A stretch of 64,000 nt of DNA from assembly GCA_003344405.1 (NCBI GenBank), contig NOWV01000091.1, positions 62,001-126,000 on the forward strand. The letters run 5' to 3'. Positions 1-12,782 of this stretch are shown in pieces. Origin of the DNA: Trichoplax sp. H2 (lineage: Eukaryota > Placozoa > Uniplacotomia > Trichoplacea). A program made the position numbers and the translations under genes. The notes under the pieces were generated by a model, which saw nothing but the letters and a program-made list of their open reading frames with translations, made no database searches and was not told the DNA's origin. The first letter of the stretch is position 1. The number at the start of each line of letters is the position of its first letter.

Positions 1-932
1 CCGTTCTCCATTCTTTTTTGTCTTCTTCATCTGTTACCACATCAACTATAATAATGATGACAACATGATGCAGTGGTCTAGAAACAAATACGCCTTCACC
101 ACATTCATGTTTTCATTATTTTCATTGACTGTCGTGTGTTCATCCTGAAAAATGAGATAATAGTGCTTTAATAGTAATTCTATTTTGCTTGATATTAGAT
201 GAAGCCCAATTTCCCTAATAATTTTACTCGTAGTATGATCCAATACGGTGTATTCAATACAATAACGAACTTGAAGATTATCCTAATTGCAGCAGATCAG
301 TAGAAATAGCCCCTGTAACAACGTAGCCTGTAAACTGGTTAAGTTAACTTTTTCGTCGCCATTAGGCTTCCTTTTACTTGTATTGTATGTACAGTAGCTA
401 CACCATTGCAAGACTATATTTCTCCTTGACTTATTTATTCACCGTAATTCTATTAGTATTACGGATAAGGCTGCTTTGCTAATTAATTTATCTGACGTAA
501 TACCTCTTAGCTTGATACTAATGTTAATTTAAATTCCTATCCCTTCTGAGAGGATACTGCACCATCATTGTTAGTATAGATTGTGGATATTGAAGCAAAC
601 TCACAACCTACAACCTCAATTTTACACGCGTATTATTATATTCTACTTATATCTGAAGAAATTACCCGTCACTTTAATGTTTATCCAAGTTCTTATGGGG
701 CGGTCACTTTTGTGGCGAATAATAAATTGGTAGTCTTACATAAAATGGGATGAAATAGTCAGTGTCGTAGGAAGAATTCCGTCAATGAAATCAGTTGTGT
801 ATGCTACAATCTTAAGGATGCAATCTTAAATAGACACTTTATCCGATAAAGTTATCTCGATTGTAAATGCAATAATTTATAATATTACCAAGTATGAAAG
901 AAACTTATAAATCAACTGAGACATGATGTAAA
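1..932. other. Upstream region, no confirmed gene; possible minus-strand exon
   Basis: No exon of the downstream LARGE gene could be recognised here, although its N-terminal membrane anchor should lie upstream of 933. On the minus strand a pyrimidine-rich acceptor (ending ctcatttttcag) near 150 opens a short acidic, Asn/Glu-rich frame running to about 46. A second acidic stretch follows at 1-45. These could be exons of another gene leaving the window on the left, but they are too short to identify. Confidence 0.25.
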
Positions 933-936
933 GAAA

Positions 937-3900
937 TTGGATGCCACAATCAAAACAAATATAATATTAAATATTAATTCTATTACAGCTGATGCATCTA
1001 ATAGCAGAATGCACTTTATGGAGGATGCGATCGATCATAATAGCAATAAAGATAATATTAACAAACATCAAAATTTAACAAATGCGGATTCAAATCGGCA
1101 GTCTATGGGCGCCAATGATGTTATGGCCTCTGATTATAATCATCCATACGGCGAGATTCGTTCATGCGAGGTAAATATAGACCTTAAATTTATAGTGAAA
1201 CGAATTGTCATATTACCAAATTTGCTGTAGCTGTTCAGATTTCTATTGAGCTAGGTCTGGGCATGGTACAAAATGATGATGCTTTATAGCCATATACGGC
1301 AATGCCATAGTTCTTCTAATCTCCACCAGGCTTTTAATTCACTGACGAAACTATTCATTAACTATTCAATTTCGATGTTGTAATTTTGGATCTACGTAAT
1401 ACTTTTCAATTCTGTGTATTCATGGGAATTGAAGTGATTGTTTTCAATCGAACCTTAATAGGTTATTCATGTGGCCATAGTGGTGGGTGGCTATGATGCT
1501 AGTCGTGATGTTATAACTTTAATAAAGTCTGTATTATTTTACCGAAATCATCCACTGCATTTTCACTTTATTGCTGATCCTTCTGCGCAGAACATTCTGT
1601 CCAAGCACTTTTTTACTTGGCAATTACACCATGGTTAGCCAAATTTTTAAATGCAACAACTAAAGCGTAACTAAACTCTTTGCGACTTATTATTATTCCT
1701 GTAAAGATGAACGACACAGCTGTATCAGTTCTTAAGGTTACTAACAAGGAATTTTTCTTCTTTATGATCACACAGTTGATATTAGCTTTTACAACTTGCA
1801 AAGTATCAAGGTAAGACAAGGATTGCTTGAATCGATCATTAATTTCATCCGCATCAATTTTGTATGAAGTGCATGGTTGTTACCTATTAAACAGTTTCTA
1901 GTAAGAATGATCAATAATCTTTTCACTACATTTACAGAAAGAGATTGCTTGGATACCTAACCGACATTATTCCGGCATTTATGGACTAATGAAATTAATA
2001 TTAATTACAATATTACCCAATAGCCTAAAGCGGGTACGAAATAACTATATGAATTTCTCTTATTTAGCTTTTAAGATAAGTATTTGATGTTACAGTATCA
2101 CCCTATTGACCTTCAAATTAATTATCGCAAATTTAGGTAATCGTACTAGATACAGATCTTACTTTCAATGCCGATATTGCTGATTTATGGTACTATTTTC
2201 GCTACTTAACAAAGGATAAGGTAAAAGATTAACGTTGTAATCACTATTACGCATATATCAACAACTTAATACATTTTATCGTAAATAAAAGGTATCGTTA
2301 ATATTTTAATAGTTGCTGCTATTTATAAATGCTGAAACTAGATTTTAGGCCTAGTTGAAAATCAAAGCGATTGGTACTTAGGCAAACTATGGAAGAATCA
2401 CACGCCCTGGCCAGCATTGGTACGTATTATACTTGATATGCATAGTGCCAGTGACTACTCAACCAAATTTCTCCGCTACCCGCTTTACTCAAGGAAATTT
2501 TTGTTGAATAGTCGATAGAGCATTCGAATACACAGTTATGTGCGTTTTAGATTGTTCGCTAAATCAATGATACTTGCTTGGTATTGTACAACTTATGTTA
2601 TGACCACATTGTAAGGTAATTGTGTTAAATGGCGATTTTAAAATTAATTAATAAATGAACGAATGGCTGGTTACTTAGGGTCGTGGTTTTAATACTGGCG
2701 TTATGTTAATCAATCTAAGCAAACTGCGACAGAATAACTGGAACTATATCTGGAAGGAAGTGACCGAAAAACAATTGAAGACTTTAACTTACACGACCTT
2801 AGCAGATCAAGATATTATCAATGCTGTAATTAAATCGTATCCGAAGTTAGTGTACAGATTACCGTGTAGCTGGAATATTCAATTAAGTGATAACACTCGC
2901 AGCCAGGTAAAGTTTGTTCATAATATGTATTATAATGCAAATTCGTAGGCAAAAAGTTTCAGTCACTTAATAGTACACTACTTCAGCTCTAAGTGTCATT
3001 GTTATACATTGCATTACCTTTTTAGGCCTATATCAATAAGCTAATGCAAGTCTTTATCACTGTCTAGTTGTAAATTATTGAAATAAATTAAATAATATAT
3101 AAATTACCGGTACGTAAATTGTTGCAATTTTTACACTCCGTTACGGCAGACATGTTATAAGAAATCATCAGAAATAAAGGTAGCCTAATAACGTTATTGA
3201 ACGATTAACGATTTTAAATATTAAATAGCTGCGATAGATATATTTTTATCTTCTTTTTGATTTAATATAGCCCACAATAATGTAAAATCTTATTGACTTT
3301 AGATTATACACTGGAATTCACCAAAAAAGATAAATGTCAGAAATAAACATATTCAATATTTTCGAAACATTTATCAGACTTTTATTGAATTAGATGGAAA
3401 TTTGCTAAGGTAAGCAAACTTTGTTTTGTAGCAACTGATTCCATTAATTATTTGCTTTATAAACATATTTATATATATTATACTTAAAATATTAATATGT
3501 ATTAAACTTTGTGATATTAATGTCATACTGTATAGACGTGAACTAATTGGTTGTGAGAAATCCAATCTAAAGCCGACTTCGGTTAGAACTCGTAATATGC
3601 ACGTACAACTAAAAATTGTATCAAACGATAATTTATGGTAACTGATCTGTATCCCTTCTATTAGCCGATAAACATAAAGAAGAGTGACCCTTGCTATCAA
3701 TTTAGAGTTGAAGCCTACATCTCACACAGAATTCATCCATACTTATTAGATTACAAGTATCAACCGGTTAGTATCGCGTTCTGTATTGTTCCAGATTGCT
3801 AGTATCAACAATTACTGTTTCACTGTTGCTGATTTTAATAGGTCTTCAGACGTATTAGAATTCCAAGTCATCTATTATTAATATGTTAAATTCTAGAATG

Positions 3901-5467
3901 ACAATTACGATGTTACTCTTGTAACTCATTTATCAATTGACCGTTTACAAATGTTGGACGGCTTAGCTAAACATTGGACTGGTACGACATTACCTTATGA
4001 ACTAATTTATGTAATATATAAAACATAAATGCACGGCCGGATGCATAGTAACGCCATTTTTTCATTTACTAGGTCCAATGAGTATAGCTCTTTATGTAAC
4101 AGACCGTGACGTTCCTAGCATACGCAGTTTTATCCAACATTCTAACAATTTGTCCAATCGAAAAAATATAGGATATCATATCGTTTATATCCAAGGAGTA
4201 AGTATACTTGCATAAATGGAAGCTTCAGATTGTACTGTTTATATCTTCATATACTATAGGATGAATACCCGTTTAGATTCTTATTTACTAATTGATGAAG
4301 GAAATTATCTATAAAAATTATTATACTGATATGTAGTAAATATTTTAGGACTGCTACCCAGTGAATAAATTGCGAAATATCGCCCTTGATTATATAACCA
4401 CTGATTATGTTTTCTTACTCGATATCGATTTCCTTCCAAGTCATAACTCATATCAGTACTTGAGGTACTATTTTGGTCTTCATTTTAAGGAAGCATTAAG
4501 ATTTTCTAGTAAATTTAGTAAATTAACTTTTTCCTGCTTTAATAGAGATTTTCTGTCGCTGCAACATAATTTTAATAAGGCTGCCTTAATCGTACCAGCC
4601 TTTGAAACACAACGCTATCGTGTCAATTTTCCAGAGTCGAAAGAAAGGCTGATAGCACTACTAAATAAGCAAGAATTATTTACTTTTAGATATCACCTTT
4701 ACACTAAAGCTCATTCTCCAACTAACTATACGAAATGGCAGACAGCAAACGAAACGTATCAGGTATGCACTTTATTATAATCGGAATGATAACAGTTAGT
4801 GGTGGCAATAATTTTCAGCGTGGTTAACTATCTCGTATTATTAAATAATCATTATCTCTGCCGGAAAATGCTTCAAATGTAATCTTAAAAATTTCTGTCT
4901 ACACATAGTAAATACAAGAGTCATTATTTTCGTTCGTTCTACTATACCGTACATTGTATGGTCAATAAATTATCTTAGCGGTTCCGTCAATCACTTTGCA
5001 TCTATTGAAGAGCCTTACATTTAAGATGAATGTTTATGAGTCGGAATAAATCTTAACGTCTACTATGTAGCTTTGCTCAGTATTTACTGAACTATTACTG
5101 GATAAAAATTTTAAAATTATCCATTGTGAGTATTACCGGAACGTTCATATACAAAATCTTTATTCGACTATAGGTACAATGGCAGGAAAATTTTGAGCCA
5201 TATATTGTAGTTACGAAAAATGTAGCCCGATACGATGAACGCTTTATCGGCTTTGGATGGAATAAAGTATCGCATATTATGGAACTACACGCTCGAGGCT
5301 ATCGATTTCTAGTCTTGCCGAATGTCTTTATCATTCACATGCCTCATAGCCCATCGAGAGATATAACAAAATTTAGGTCAAGCAAAGTTTACCGGAGTTG
5401 TCTTAAGCGCATAAAAGAAGAATTCAAGTCCGAACTATTAAAGAATTTTCCTCACATAAAAACTTAA
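937..5467 (+). CDS. LARGE: LARGE-type bifunctional xylosyl/glucuronyltransferase (5' end not resolved)
   Basis: Golgi enzyme that builds the xylose-glucuronate repeat (matriglycan) on dystroglycan in animals. Exons read: 937 (or earlier)-1170, 1462-1633, 1776-1810, 1938-2033, 2137-2220, 2342-2419, 2679-2906, 3150-3179, 3303-3409, 3587-3637, 3685-3766, 3897-3981, 4073-4197, 4349-4464, 4546-4762, 5174-5467; phases agree throughout. About 677 residues are visible against about 756 in human LARGE1. The missing part is the N-terminal signal anchor and coiled coil, which I could not find. The GT8-like xylosyltransferase half carries [14 protein letters not shown] and the DxD motif in [10 protein letters not shown]. 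The GT49-like glucuronyltransferase half carries [17 protein letters not shown] and [12 protein letters not shown]. The acceptor at 3685 and the small exon 3587-3637 are the weakest joins. An 81-nt intron (4465-4545) has no stop, so it can be mistaken for coding. The 3' end converges on XRCC6, 379 bp away. Confidence 0.93.
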
Positions 5468-5846
5468 TTCAGCGTAGACCTTATATAAATGTATTTGTTA
5501 GACCGATTTTATTATCATGATTATAGTTAAATTTCCGTACTATTCAGCCGTAAATGACTACAAGATGTCCAAAAAAGTTCATCTTCGTCAACTTTAGATC
5601 CTAAAGAATTTAATTTTTGAATGCTTTGTGTGGAAGTAACTACGTATTTGTAACTTAGAATGTACGAAAAATATTGTGATATGCAATATCGCATGAACAA
5701 AAGTTATGTTTATAGCAGCGACTTTCCAGTGGAAAGAAAGGGGTTATTTACTATATTTATATTACTATTTCGCTTACGATAAATGTATCAATTTTCGAAA
5801 TGTCTACCGCAGACAATAGGAGAAAATCTATTAAACATCCTATAAG
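5468..5846. other. Convergent 3' spacer between LARGE and XRCC6
   Basis: No gene. It must hold the 3' UTRs of the two convergent genes. The sequence is AT-rich without repeats; no further element was recognised. Confidence 0.7.
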
Positions 5847-8800
5847 TTAATTTACATTAAAATGCGCGGCGACTGCTGCGACTAAATCAGCTTTCTTTCC
5901 TTGGCACTTGATGTCAGCGGTTTTACAAAATGCCTTCAAGTCGTTTACCGTTAATTTTGATAACTATTGAAATAGGTAATATCAATAGAAGTGCATAAGC
6001 ATTTTCCCTTGTAATCATTAAATTATACGTAAATAGTGGATTGACTATCTATTATAGATCGAATATGTACGGGTACATACCAGCCCTTTCTGCGCGTATT
6101 CTTTGACGTCGATTTCGCTAGTTTCTTGCTTTACTTTCTTAGCTGTTCCTCCGGTTGCGCTTGTGGTCTGAGGGTGACCAAAGTATAGGATAACATTATA
6201 TCATCCTCAAAATTACCGAGTATATTACAGCAGCCATAGTAGCATGAATTACCTTTCTTTTCGTTGCTCCTTTAAGGCCGGCACTAGCGTCATAGCCCTC
6301 AGGAAAAGTAAGCTCGATAAAATCATTTATATGATGTCCTGCACGCTTATCGATGTTTTCAGCATCAGGTTCTGTCATCATTTGCCCAAAATTGTATTAA
6401 TAGAAATTATATCAATACAATACATATAAATAAACATACAATATTTAAAAGTCAACCTCTTTAGATTATAATATATCAACCTATTCTACCGTACCTGTAT
6501 AATCAATAAATTCTTCAGGCACATCGCGATCGAGAGCTAAAGCCTCTAAATTAGAATAATGCTTTTGCAGGGCTAAAAATAGAGTTAGAATTTTTAACGG
6601 TACCTCAGAGAATTGCAGTAATCGTCCATTATTATTTTTAGCAATGTTAAGCAGAAACGCAATGAATGTAAACTACCTGGATTTTCGAATTTATCTGGAT
6701 TATACTGAAAAGTCAATGATTTCACGATATCTTTAGCTTTGTCCACTTGCTCATTCATTGCTAAAAGGGATTCAATAATTAATGAAATTGTAAATTTATA
6801 ACATATATTTCGTCTGGGATCCACTAAATTATAAATCATACGTGCAGGTGTCTCTTCATATTTAAGTTGCCGGAAATCTTCAGCGTATGGTAAAAATACC
6901 ACGTTAAATCCAGGTGGTACAACCTGAACTTTATGTTCATCCAATACTTCCTTCTGAGGTACTAAAGCAACAAATTTTGGACCAGAAGCAAAGCGGGGTA
7001 CAAATTTGCAAATTGCAACAACATCGCGAGCAAGTGTACGCTCCAAAAGTGCTGAAACTAATCGAGTACTACCAGATATCACCTAATTGTGTTCAAAGTT
7101 ATAAAATCATCCTTGATTGCTATCTCCTAATACAGTATTGCTTGCTGATTAATTATACTTAAAATCTCTGCTTACACTTTCATCTGGATAAATGAAATAT
7201 GATGGGCGGACATGGTAATGACGCTTAACACAATTTTTCGGTTTAAATCCCATTAATGTTAATCCTAGTAAAACAGATACGCGTATACTGTTTTCATGAC
7301 TGGTTTATTAATACTAACACATGTATAAATGCGGTACAAGGAAAAAAATTAGAAAATGATCGTTAATTTTATTTCACCATTTTTTCCAAAATTTTTAATT
7401 TCACCAACTTCTTCCTTCTCGAATATTACCTAGAATTATAACGGTAAATAATTGAAATGTACAACTGAAAAGTAAACAATAAATATCCTGAGGGGATCAT
7501 GCTAACAGCACTAATTCTATCAATGATACCCTTTCACCGCCAAAGGTCTGATAATATTTAATATCGGCAGTCATTAGCTCAGATCCAGTATCCTACAATT
7601 ATCGGTATTTGAAATTTCAGTAATACTAACGTTCAATACGACGTTGAAATATGCTTACAGTCCATCTTATTATAAAATTCAAATTGTACATGTATCAGCG
7701 AACCTCACAAATGTGCTTGGTTACAGTTTTAACGACTTGGTTAGTTTTAGAATCTAATTGAACATAGCTCGGCCTTGAAGTTGGTCGGCATAGACTGAAG
7801 CTGGTAAATAAAATTTAGATATTTATTAATAATTAATTGATATAAATTGTCTAAATACTCACTTTCTAACTACCAACGATTCTACTGTAGTAGTTATAAT
7901 TCGAAAACTTACATAGTTACGCCTACTTCCAAATCTTGCCCCAAATTAAGAGGTATCTTCATTAGTGATCGCTTCTTGTGGTCTTTAGCTCGGACCCTAA
8001 ATAGTTAGAATTTCGCTATATCAATTATGAAATATTTTCAAATTATAATTACTATAATTGCTAATGATATACTCACAACTATTACTATTAAAACGTCTAT
8101 GTTTAAGATAAATAACATTGATTTAGTTTTGAAAATTGTCTTTGGAGATCAAATTTTGTACCTGATCAAAAGCTCGTCGAATTTTCCAGAAGCATCAGGT
8201 ACAGCACCAACATCTTCATCTTCAGGAATTGTAATAATATCCTATAACCCAGACCATGAAAAACAGTAAATAATTTTGCAATAGTATAACTTAGACCAGA
8301 GCAAAAGTAACTTTCTACCTGATAGAATTTAGTAATATCGAAGATGTTATTAGCTGACTGAATATGCATTAATTCAATTTCTATCCCAATATCGTTTAAA
8401 TCCTATTTTATCAAAAAACATATGAAATTCCATTATGTTATATATGAATCTTGTCCATACCATACTACTTTAGCGGATTTATAATGTAGTTAGTGGATAG
8501 ATTATTTATACCTTTGCTTTCGTTTGTGCCAGCCTCTAAATTGGTAACGGTGTCAAAACGTTAGTACTAGTAAAAACCCTTCAAAATGTAATATTGTGCC
8601 GATATTGAAGCTACAAAAATCTAAATTCGAACATAGATAAATTTCTATTCTTAATACTTTGTGTAAGCATCTGTAGTAATAATCATACCTTTAGTGATAG
8701 ATTTCCTTCATGTGGATCGTCGTTATTCGTAAATAACATTATACGTTTATGGCCTATCTTTTGCTGGCTAAATCAATGGATTCAATATACTCAAGGTCAA

Positions 8801-11064
8801 TCATCCCCATGAATGACAAATTGAAATTGATAACTCATTGATATTCTGAGAGTAATTACCTATTAGAAAACATGTGAGAGCATGTCCATAAGGCATCATT
8901 CATGGAAAAGTCATCATTATGTCCATAATTTTCTACAAAATCGGTACCGTCTTCGTCTATAACCAGATAACACAAAATGTACTATTCAATTCCAATATTA
9001 TTATTTACTCTCGATATAGTCTAACATACCATAATACTGTACGTAGCTGTAATCGAAAGAAGTGCTCTTTTAATGTAACGTACGATGGCTACACGTATAC
9101 ATATAATGAATGACGCGAAGTAGATTTTAAAGTAAGCAACTAGTGAGACCATTGTGTTTTGTCCCTAAACGAACTCTTTACAATTACTGAATTAAAACAA
9201 AATATCATTGAATGGGTAATTTAAAGTAGTTTCTAGATGACAGTATTTATCATGATTATAAAAGTACAAATATCAAATATTACTGTAATATCTCAGAGTT
9301 ATTTGTCACAACTGCACAAGAGAGTATTTAGCGAATTATATTAATCAATCATAAGTTAATTTTAATGTATGAAATGGATAGTTCGGATTATTTGTTGAGA
9401 CTATTACCTGCTAACATTGTATCTAATTCCAAAATTCTCTGAGCATCTGGTGAATCTAATTCCTAACAAAAATTCTCATCGTTAATTAACAATTGTTATT
9501 GGAGTTCATAAGTTACTCGACATTAGTAGCAGAATGAAATCAATCAATATGTGTATACTCGTATAGTGCAAACAGATTAAATACGAAAATTGCGTTTATA
9601 TTTATTTAATAGCATACTTGCAAGACGTGTATGTGCTTGAAGTCTGACGGATTACCGGATTTATCCTATTGTGTCAAGTACGAATTAAAGAATGAGTAAA
9701 GAGTGAAGTTAAGTATATTCATTTACGAATAATAGCAAACAGCTTTAACTATATGCAACTGCAAGTGTATACAGGAAGTAGTATGAAACTGGCCAGCTAT
9801 TACCGGCTTTGGCTGCAACATATATGTATATAAATTGATTTATATTTACGTAACTTAACCCGCACATTATAGTACACACCCAATATATTCAGTAGTATTG
9901 CGTCATCTTTAGCAGTTAATCATATTCAACGATATTGTAGTGTTTATGTATCTTGCTATAGCTACTTAAGAGTAAGTTGTAATTGCTTTGTAAAGTACAA
10001 AGTAATAGATGCGTTGACGAGATCAAAACTACACGTAATATCAGAGATAAGCATGGTGCTAATTGTAAACTAACCGTTCCGAAGAAAACGATTCCAACCA
10101 AATCTTTATCACTACTGACAATTTTATTCATGAGAACACTTCTAGTACACTTGAGGAAAATAATAAACCAGTTTAGGGATTAGTCAAGGACAATTAATCA
10201 ATGGAACATATCCAGATGTTACAAGCACAAGTGTTGCTCAGTCATAAAAATTGCTGTCTTAGAAGCACTTGGTAGTATAAGTGTTTAGGTATTGCATCTT
10301 GCATCATGAGCATTGTAATATTCAATTTCAATTTAGGGAAATTGAACTCAATGTTGCGAGGTAGATCCAATTATTTTATATTTACCAAGTTGACGTTGAC
10401 TAACCTTGATGCTCAATTGGAATGGCGTTAAATCGTTACCACCGCTAAGTCGGAACATTGGCATGCTGCAGTCGATTAGCATAATTAAGCTATCTTTATT
10501 TGCCCAACGTATCTGTTAGGGTTTTGAAGAGAGTCAACTGTATTACACACGTCAAAATAACAACAATAATATTTTTATACAGCAAATTAATCCATTCGAT
10601 GTAGTATTTGCGTATAATACATTGGGTAGACATCATGGAAATATAGATTGTACAGTAAATCGGATATCGCATATACTGTACCTATGTACAATAACTGTCG
10701 TAGGTTGTGATTGGTATCATCATAGAGGTTAGTCTTTATTGACCTCTATGGTAAGAGCTCGGTAATGCTAGTATAGTAGAGATAGGCAAATACTCATTCA
10801 ATGTGATCCAAAATGATCGAAATTTGCTGAATTGAATTTGCATACATAAGTGTGCTACCACAGACTGCTATTCATATCAATATACGAATACGTTATAGAG
10901 ATTGCAAATGGTCAAAATTTTTGCCCCGTACAGATACAAATCGTCTATGACTACTGTGACAGTACCTCCTGATCAGCAGCCACGTCTTGACCATCTTCTT
11001 CTTCTGCAGTAAACATATCACTTCCTCCCCACATCCATGCTGAACCTTCGCTAAACGTTGTCAT
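5847..11064 (-). CDS. XRCC6: Ku70 subunit of the DNA-end-binding Ku heterodimer
   Basis: With Ku80 it threads onto DNA double-strand ends in the nucleus and recruits the non-homologous end-joining machinery. Complete 21-exon model, about 619 aa (human 609): 11064-10966, 10512-10405, 10149-10075, 9665-9618, 9462-9408, 8956-8860, 8767-8689, 8535-8512, 8402-8319, 8241-8162, 7996-7913, 7800-7704, 7592-7530, 7429-7378, 7264-7176, 7082-6842, 6760-6677, 6572-6495, 6371-6253, 6167-6081, 5963-5847. The start is the only ATG before an acidic N-terminus, as in the family. The vWA domain follows (KDSLIMLIDCSMPMF, MNKIVSSDKDLVGIVFFGT), then the beta-barrel ring (LMGFKPKNCVKRHYHVRPS, FVALVPQKEVLDEHKVQV), a C-terminal arm (NLEALALDRDVPEEF) and a SAP domain at about 581-619. 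Exon 8 has only 24 nt. The 81-nt intron 6761-6841 is stop-free and in frame. A decayed copy of the 5' half lies at 14805-17526. Confidence 0.96.
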
Positions 11065-11667
11065 CGTATCTCCAATGGCTTCTATGACAATTCAATTTCC
11101 CTATAAGCATTGATAACATTAGTTTGGTTCTATTTTTCTCCTTTTCCCCTTCTGCAAATGATGAGCATCCATGGTTCAATGATACGCTCCAACTACTTTA
11201 CAGTGTGTAAGACTTTCAAAAAGCTTGCCAATCCATCACAACACCACTAAAAACAGTGAAATCACGTTGCAAACCCTATCCAAAGTTCAACAATATTAAT
11301 AGCTTACCTTCAACTGCTTAAAATGAATCAATTTATGACTTGATTTAGGAAATACTACTACCAATAAAATCAATTTTGCAATCAATTTTTCTTTGAATCT
11401 TCTTTGGACAGTGAAAATGGCAAAGCTTGCGTCTACCTGAGCTCGCTGGTGGGTGATGCCACTTGCATCTCAACTGCACTTGGCATGACACTGACAGTGG
11501 TGTAACGCCTGACAGTTCAGTACTGTAGTGAGTCATAGACAAGTACAGTCTTGTCTCGCTAATATCTATTTTTAGATGTTGTCTATTTTAAGCGACTGCA
11601 CTGCGCAGACGCGATTCTTCTCGCCTAACCATCCACTTCTACAGTTCTACCAGGGAATGACTACCTT

Positions 11668-11718
11668 TTAGTCAACCATTTTCCCCCTCTTCTTTATAGA
11701 GGGAAAATGGTTGACTAA
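11668..11718. repeat. Perfect foldback hairpin
   Basis: The 18-nt arm at 11668-11685 (TTAGTCAACCATTTTCCC) is exactly reverse-complementary to 11701-11718. Pairing continues inward with CTCT/AGAG across a two-base bulge, leaving a loop of about 7 nt. Outside the arms, CAGGGAA (11650) and TCCCTG (11719) could also pair. No ORF or target-site duplication was identified. It could be a MITE remnant or a cruciform/RNA hairpin. Confidence 0.8.
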
Positions 11719-12131
11719 TCCCTGCTTCTACTAACAGTCGTCTACAGTAGTACTCCTCATGACTCCTCATGCAAGAAACAATATGTGGTTAACCCACAGC
11801 CTTTCCCAATCAAAACCATGCCAGTTCAGTCAAGCTCTAGGAACATGACTTTTTTTTATTGGCTATTCGATTGAGGAAGTGAATCCCTACGTGTGCTATC
11901 ATTTTTTGGACAACAGGGACGTGCTTCTGTTCGGTAAATCCTACTCTACTGAACCATCAACTTTGTGGTAGTACATGTTATGCTTCTATTGAGCGTACGG
12001 TAACTGCAAAATGCATGGGGAAGAGTTGGAAAATATGAAATCTCAACTGCAATTTAATTGCTGTACAGTACACCGATTTGCAAATTTCCCCGCCCAGATG
12101 CTATACTGTACTATAGATCGTCCAACATTTG

Positions 12132-12139
12132 TTTATATA
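12132..12139 (+). promoter_or_regulatory. Candidate TATA box for the reductase
   Basis: TTATATAA sits upstream of the whole leader-repeat array. If used, the array (12169-12782) would be transcribed as 5' UTR. This is a motif match only. Confidence 0.4.
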
Positions 12140-12168
12140 AGCATGATGACGATAAACAATTGCTATCC

Positions 12169-12782
12169 ATGACCATCAACTACCGCACTGTACTAGAAAA
12201 TACTACTTAATTAGTAGCGTTTAGCAGTTCATGGCTGTATCGTGAACAGCTAGTCGACGACTAGACGGACTAGCTGAAGATCTGTAGTTCTGTACTGTCC
12301 AACTTTGATCATTCAACAACGTCCACAATGACCATCAACTACCGTACTAGAAAGTACTACTTAATTAGTAGCGTTTAGCAGTTCATGGCTGTATCGTGAG
12401 CAGCTAGTCGACGACTAGACGGACTAGCTGAAGATCTGTAGTTCTGTACTGTCCAACTTTGATCATTCAACAACGTCCACAATGACCATCAACTACCGTA
12501 CTAGAAAGTACTACTTAATTACAGTACAGTAGTAGCGTTTAGTAGTTCATGGCTGTATCGTGAGCAGCTAGTCGACGACTAGACGGACTAGCTGAAGATC
12601 TGTAGTTCTGTACTGTCCAACTTTGATCATTCAACAACGTCCACAATGACCATCAACTACCGCACTAGAAAGTACTACTTAATTAGTAGCGTTTAGTAGT
12701 TCATGGCTGTATCGTGAGCAGCTAGTCGACGACTAGCTGAAGATCTGTACTGTCCAACTTTGATCATTCAACAACATCCGCA
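12169..12782 (+). repeat. Four tandem leader repeats, each with a short upstream ORF
   Basis: Four copies of a unit of about 155 bp run directly into the reductase start codon. Each begins ATGACCATCAACTACCG and ends TTTGATCATTCAACAACGTCCACA, so the reductase's own ATG occupies the position of the repeat ATG. Unit ATGs are at 12169, 12328, 12482 and 12646, giving spacings of 159, 154 and 164, then 137 to the gene ATG. The units open short frames of 13-16 codons (13 in unit 1, 16 in units 2-4) starting MTINYRT. Each unit also holds the inverted repeat CAGCTAGTC/GACTAGCTG around a GTCGACGACTAG core; the last copy lacks part of it. I read this as a tandemly multiplied 5' leader or promoter. Function is not known. 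Confidence 0.85.

Larger units (their letters stand above)
11065..12168. promoter_or_regulatory. Divergent 5' region between XRCC6 and the reductase
   Basis: No coding exon is supported. The part next to XRCC6 (to about 11520) is shared with the duplicated block at 17527-17845, so the duplication carried the Ku70 promoter. A TGCGCAGACGCG stretch near 11597 resembles NRF1-type sites. A perfect foldback lies at 11668-11718. A TATATAA box sits at about 12134, about 35 bp before the first ATG of the leader repeats, so transcription of the reductase may begin between them. Confidence 0.5.

Noticed and set aside
3374-3700. 108-codon minus-strand open frame
   Set aside because: It overlaps LARGE exons 9-11 on the opposite strand, which align with the family; the minus frame matches nothing.
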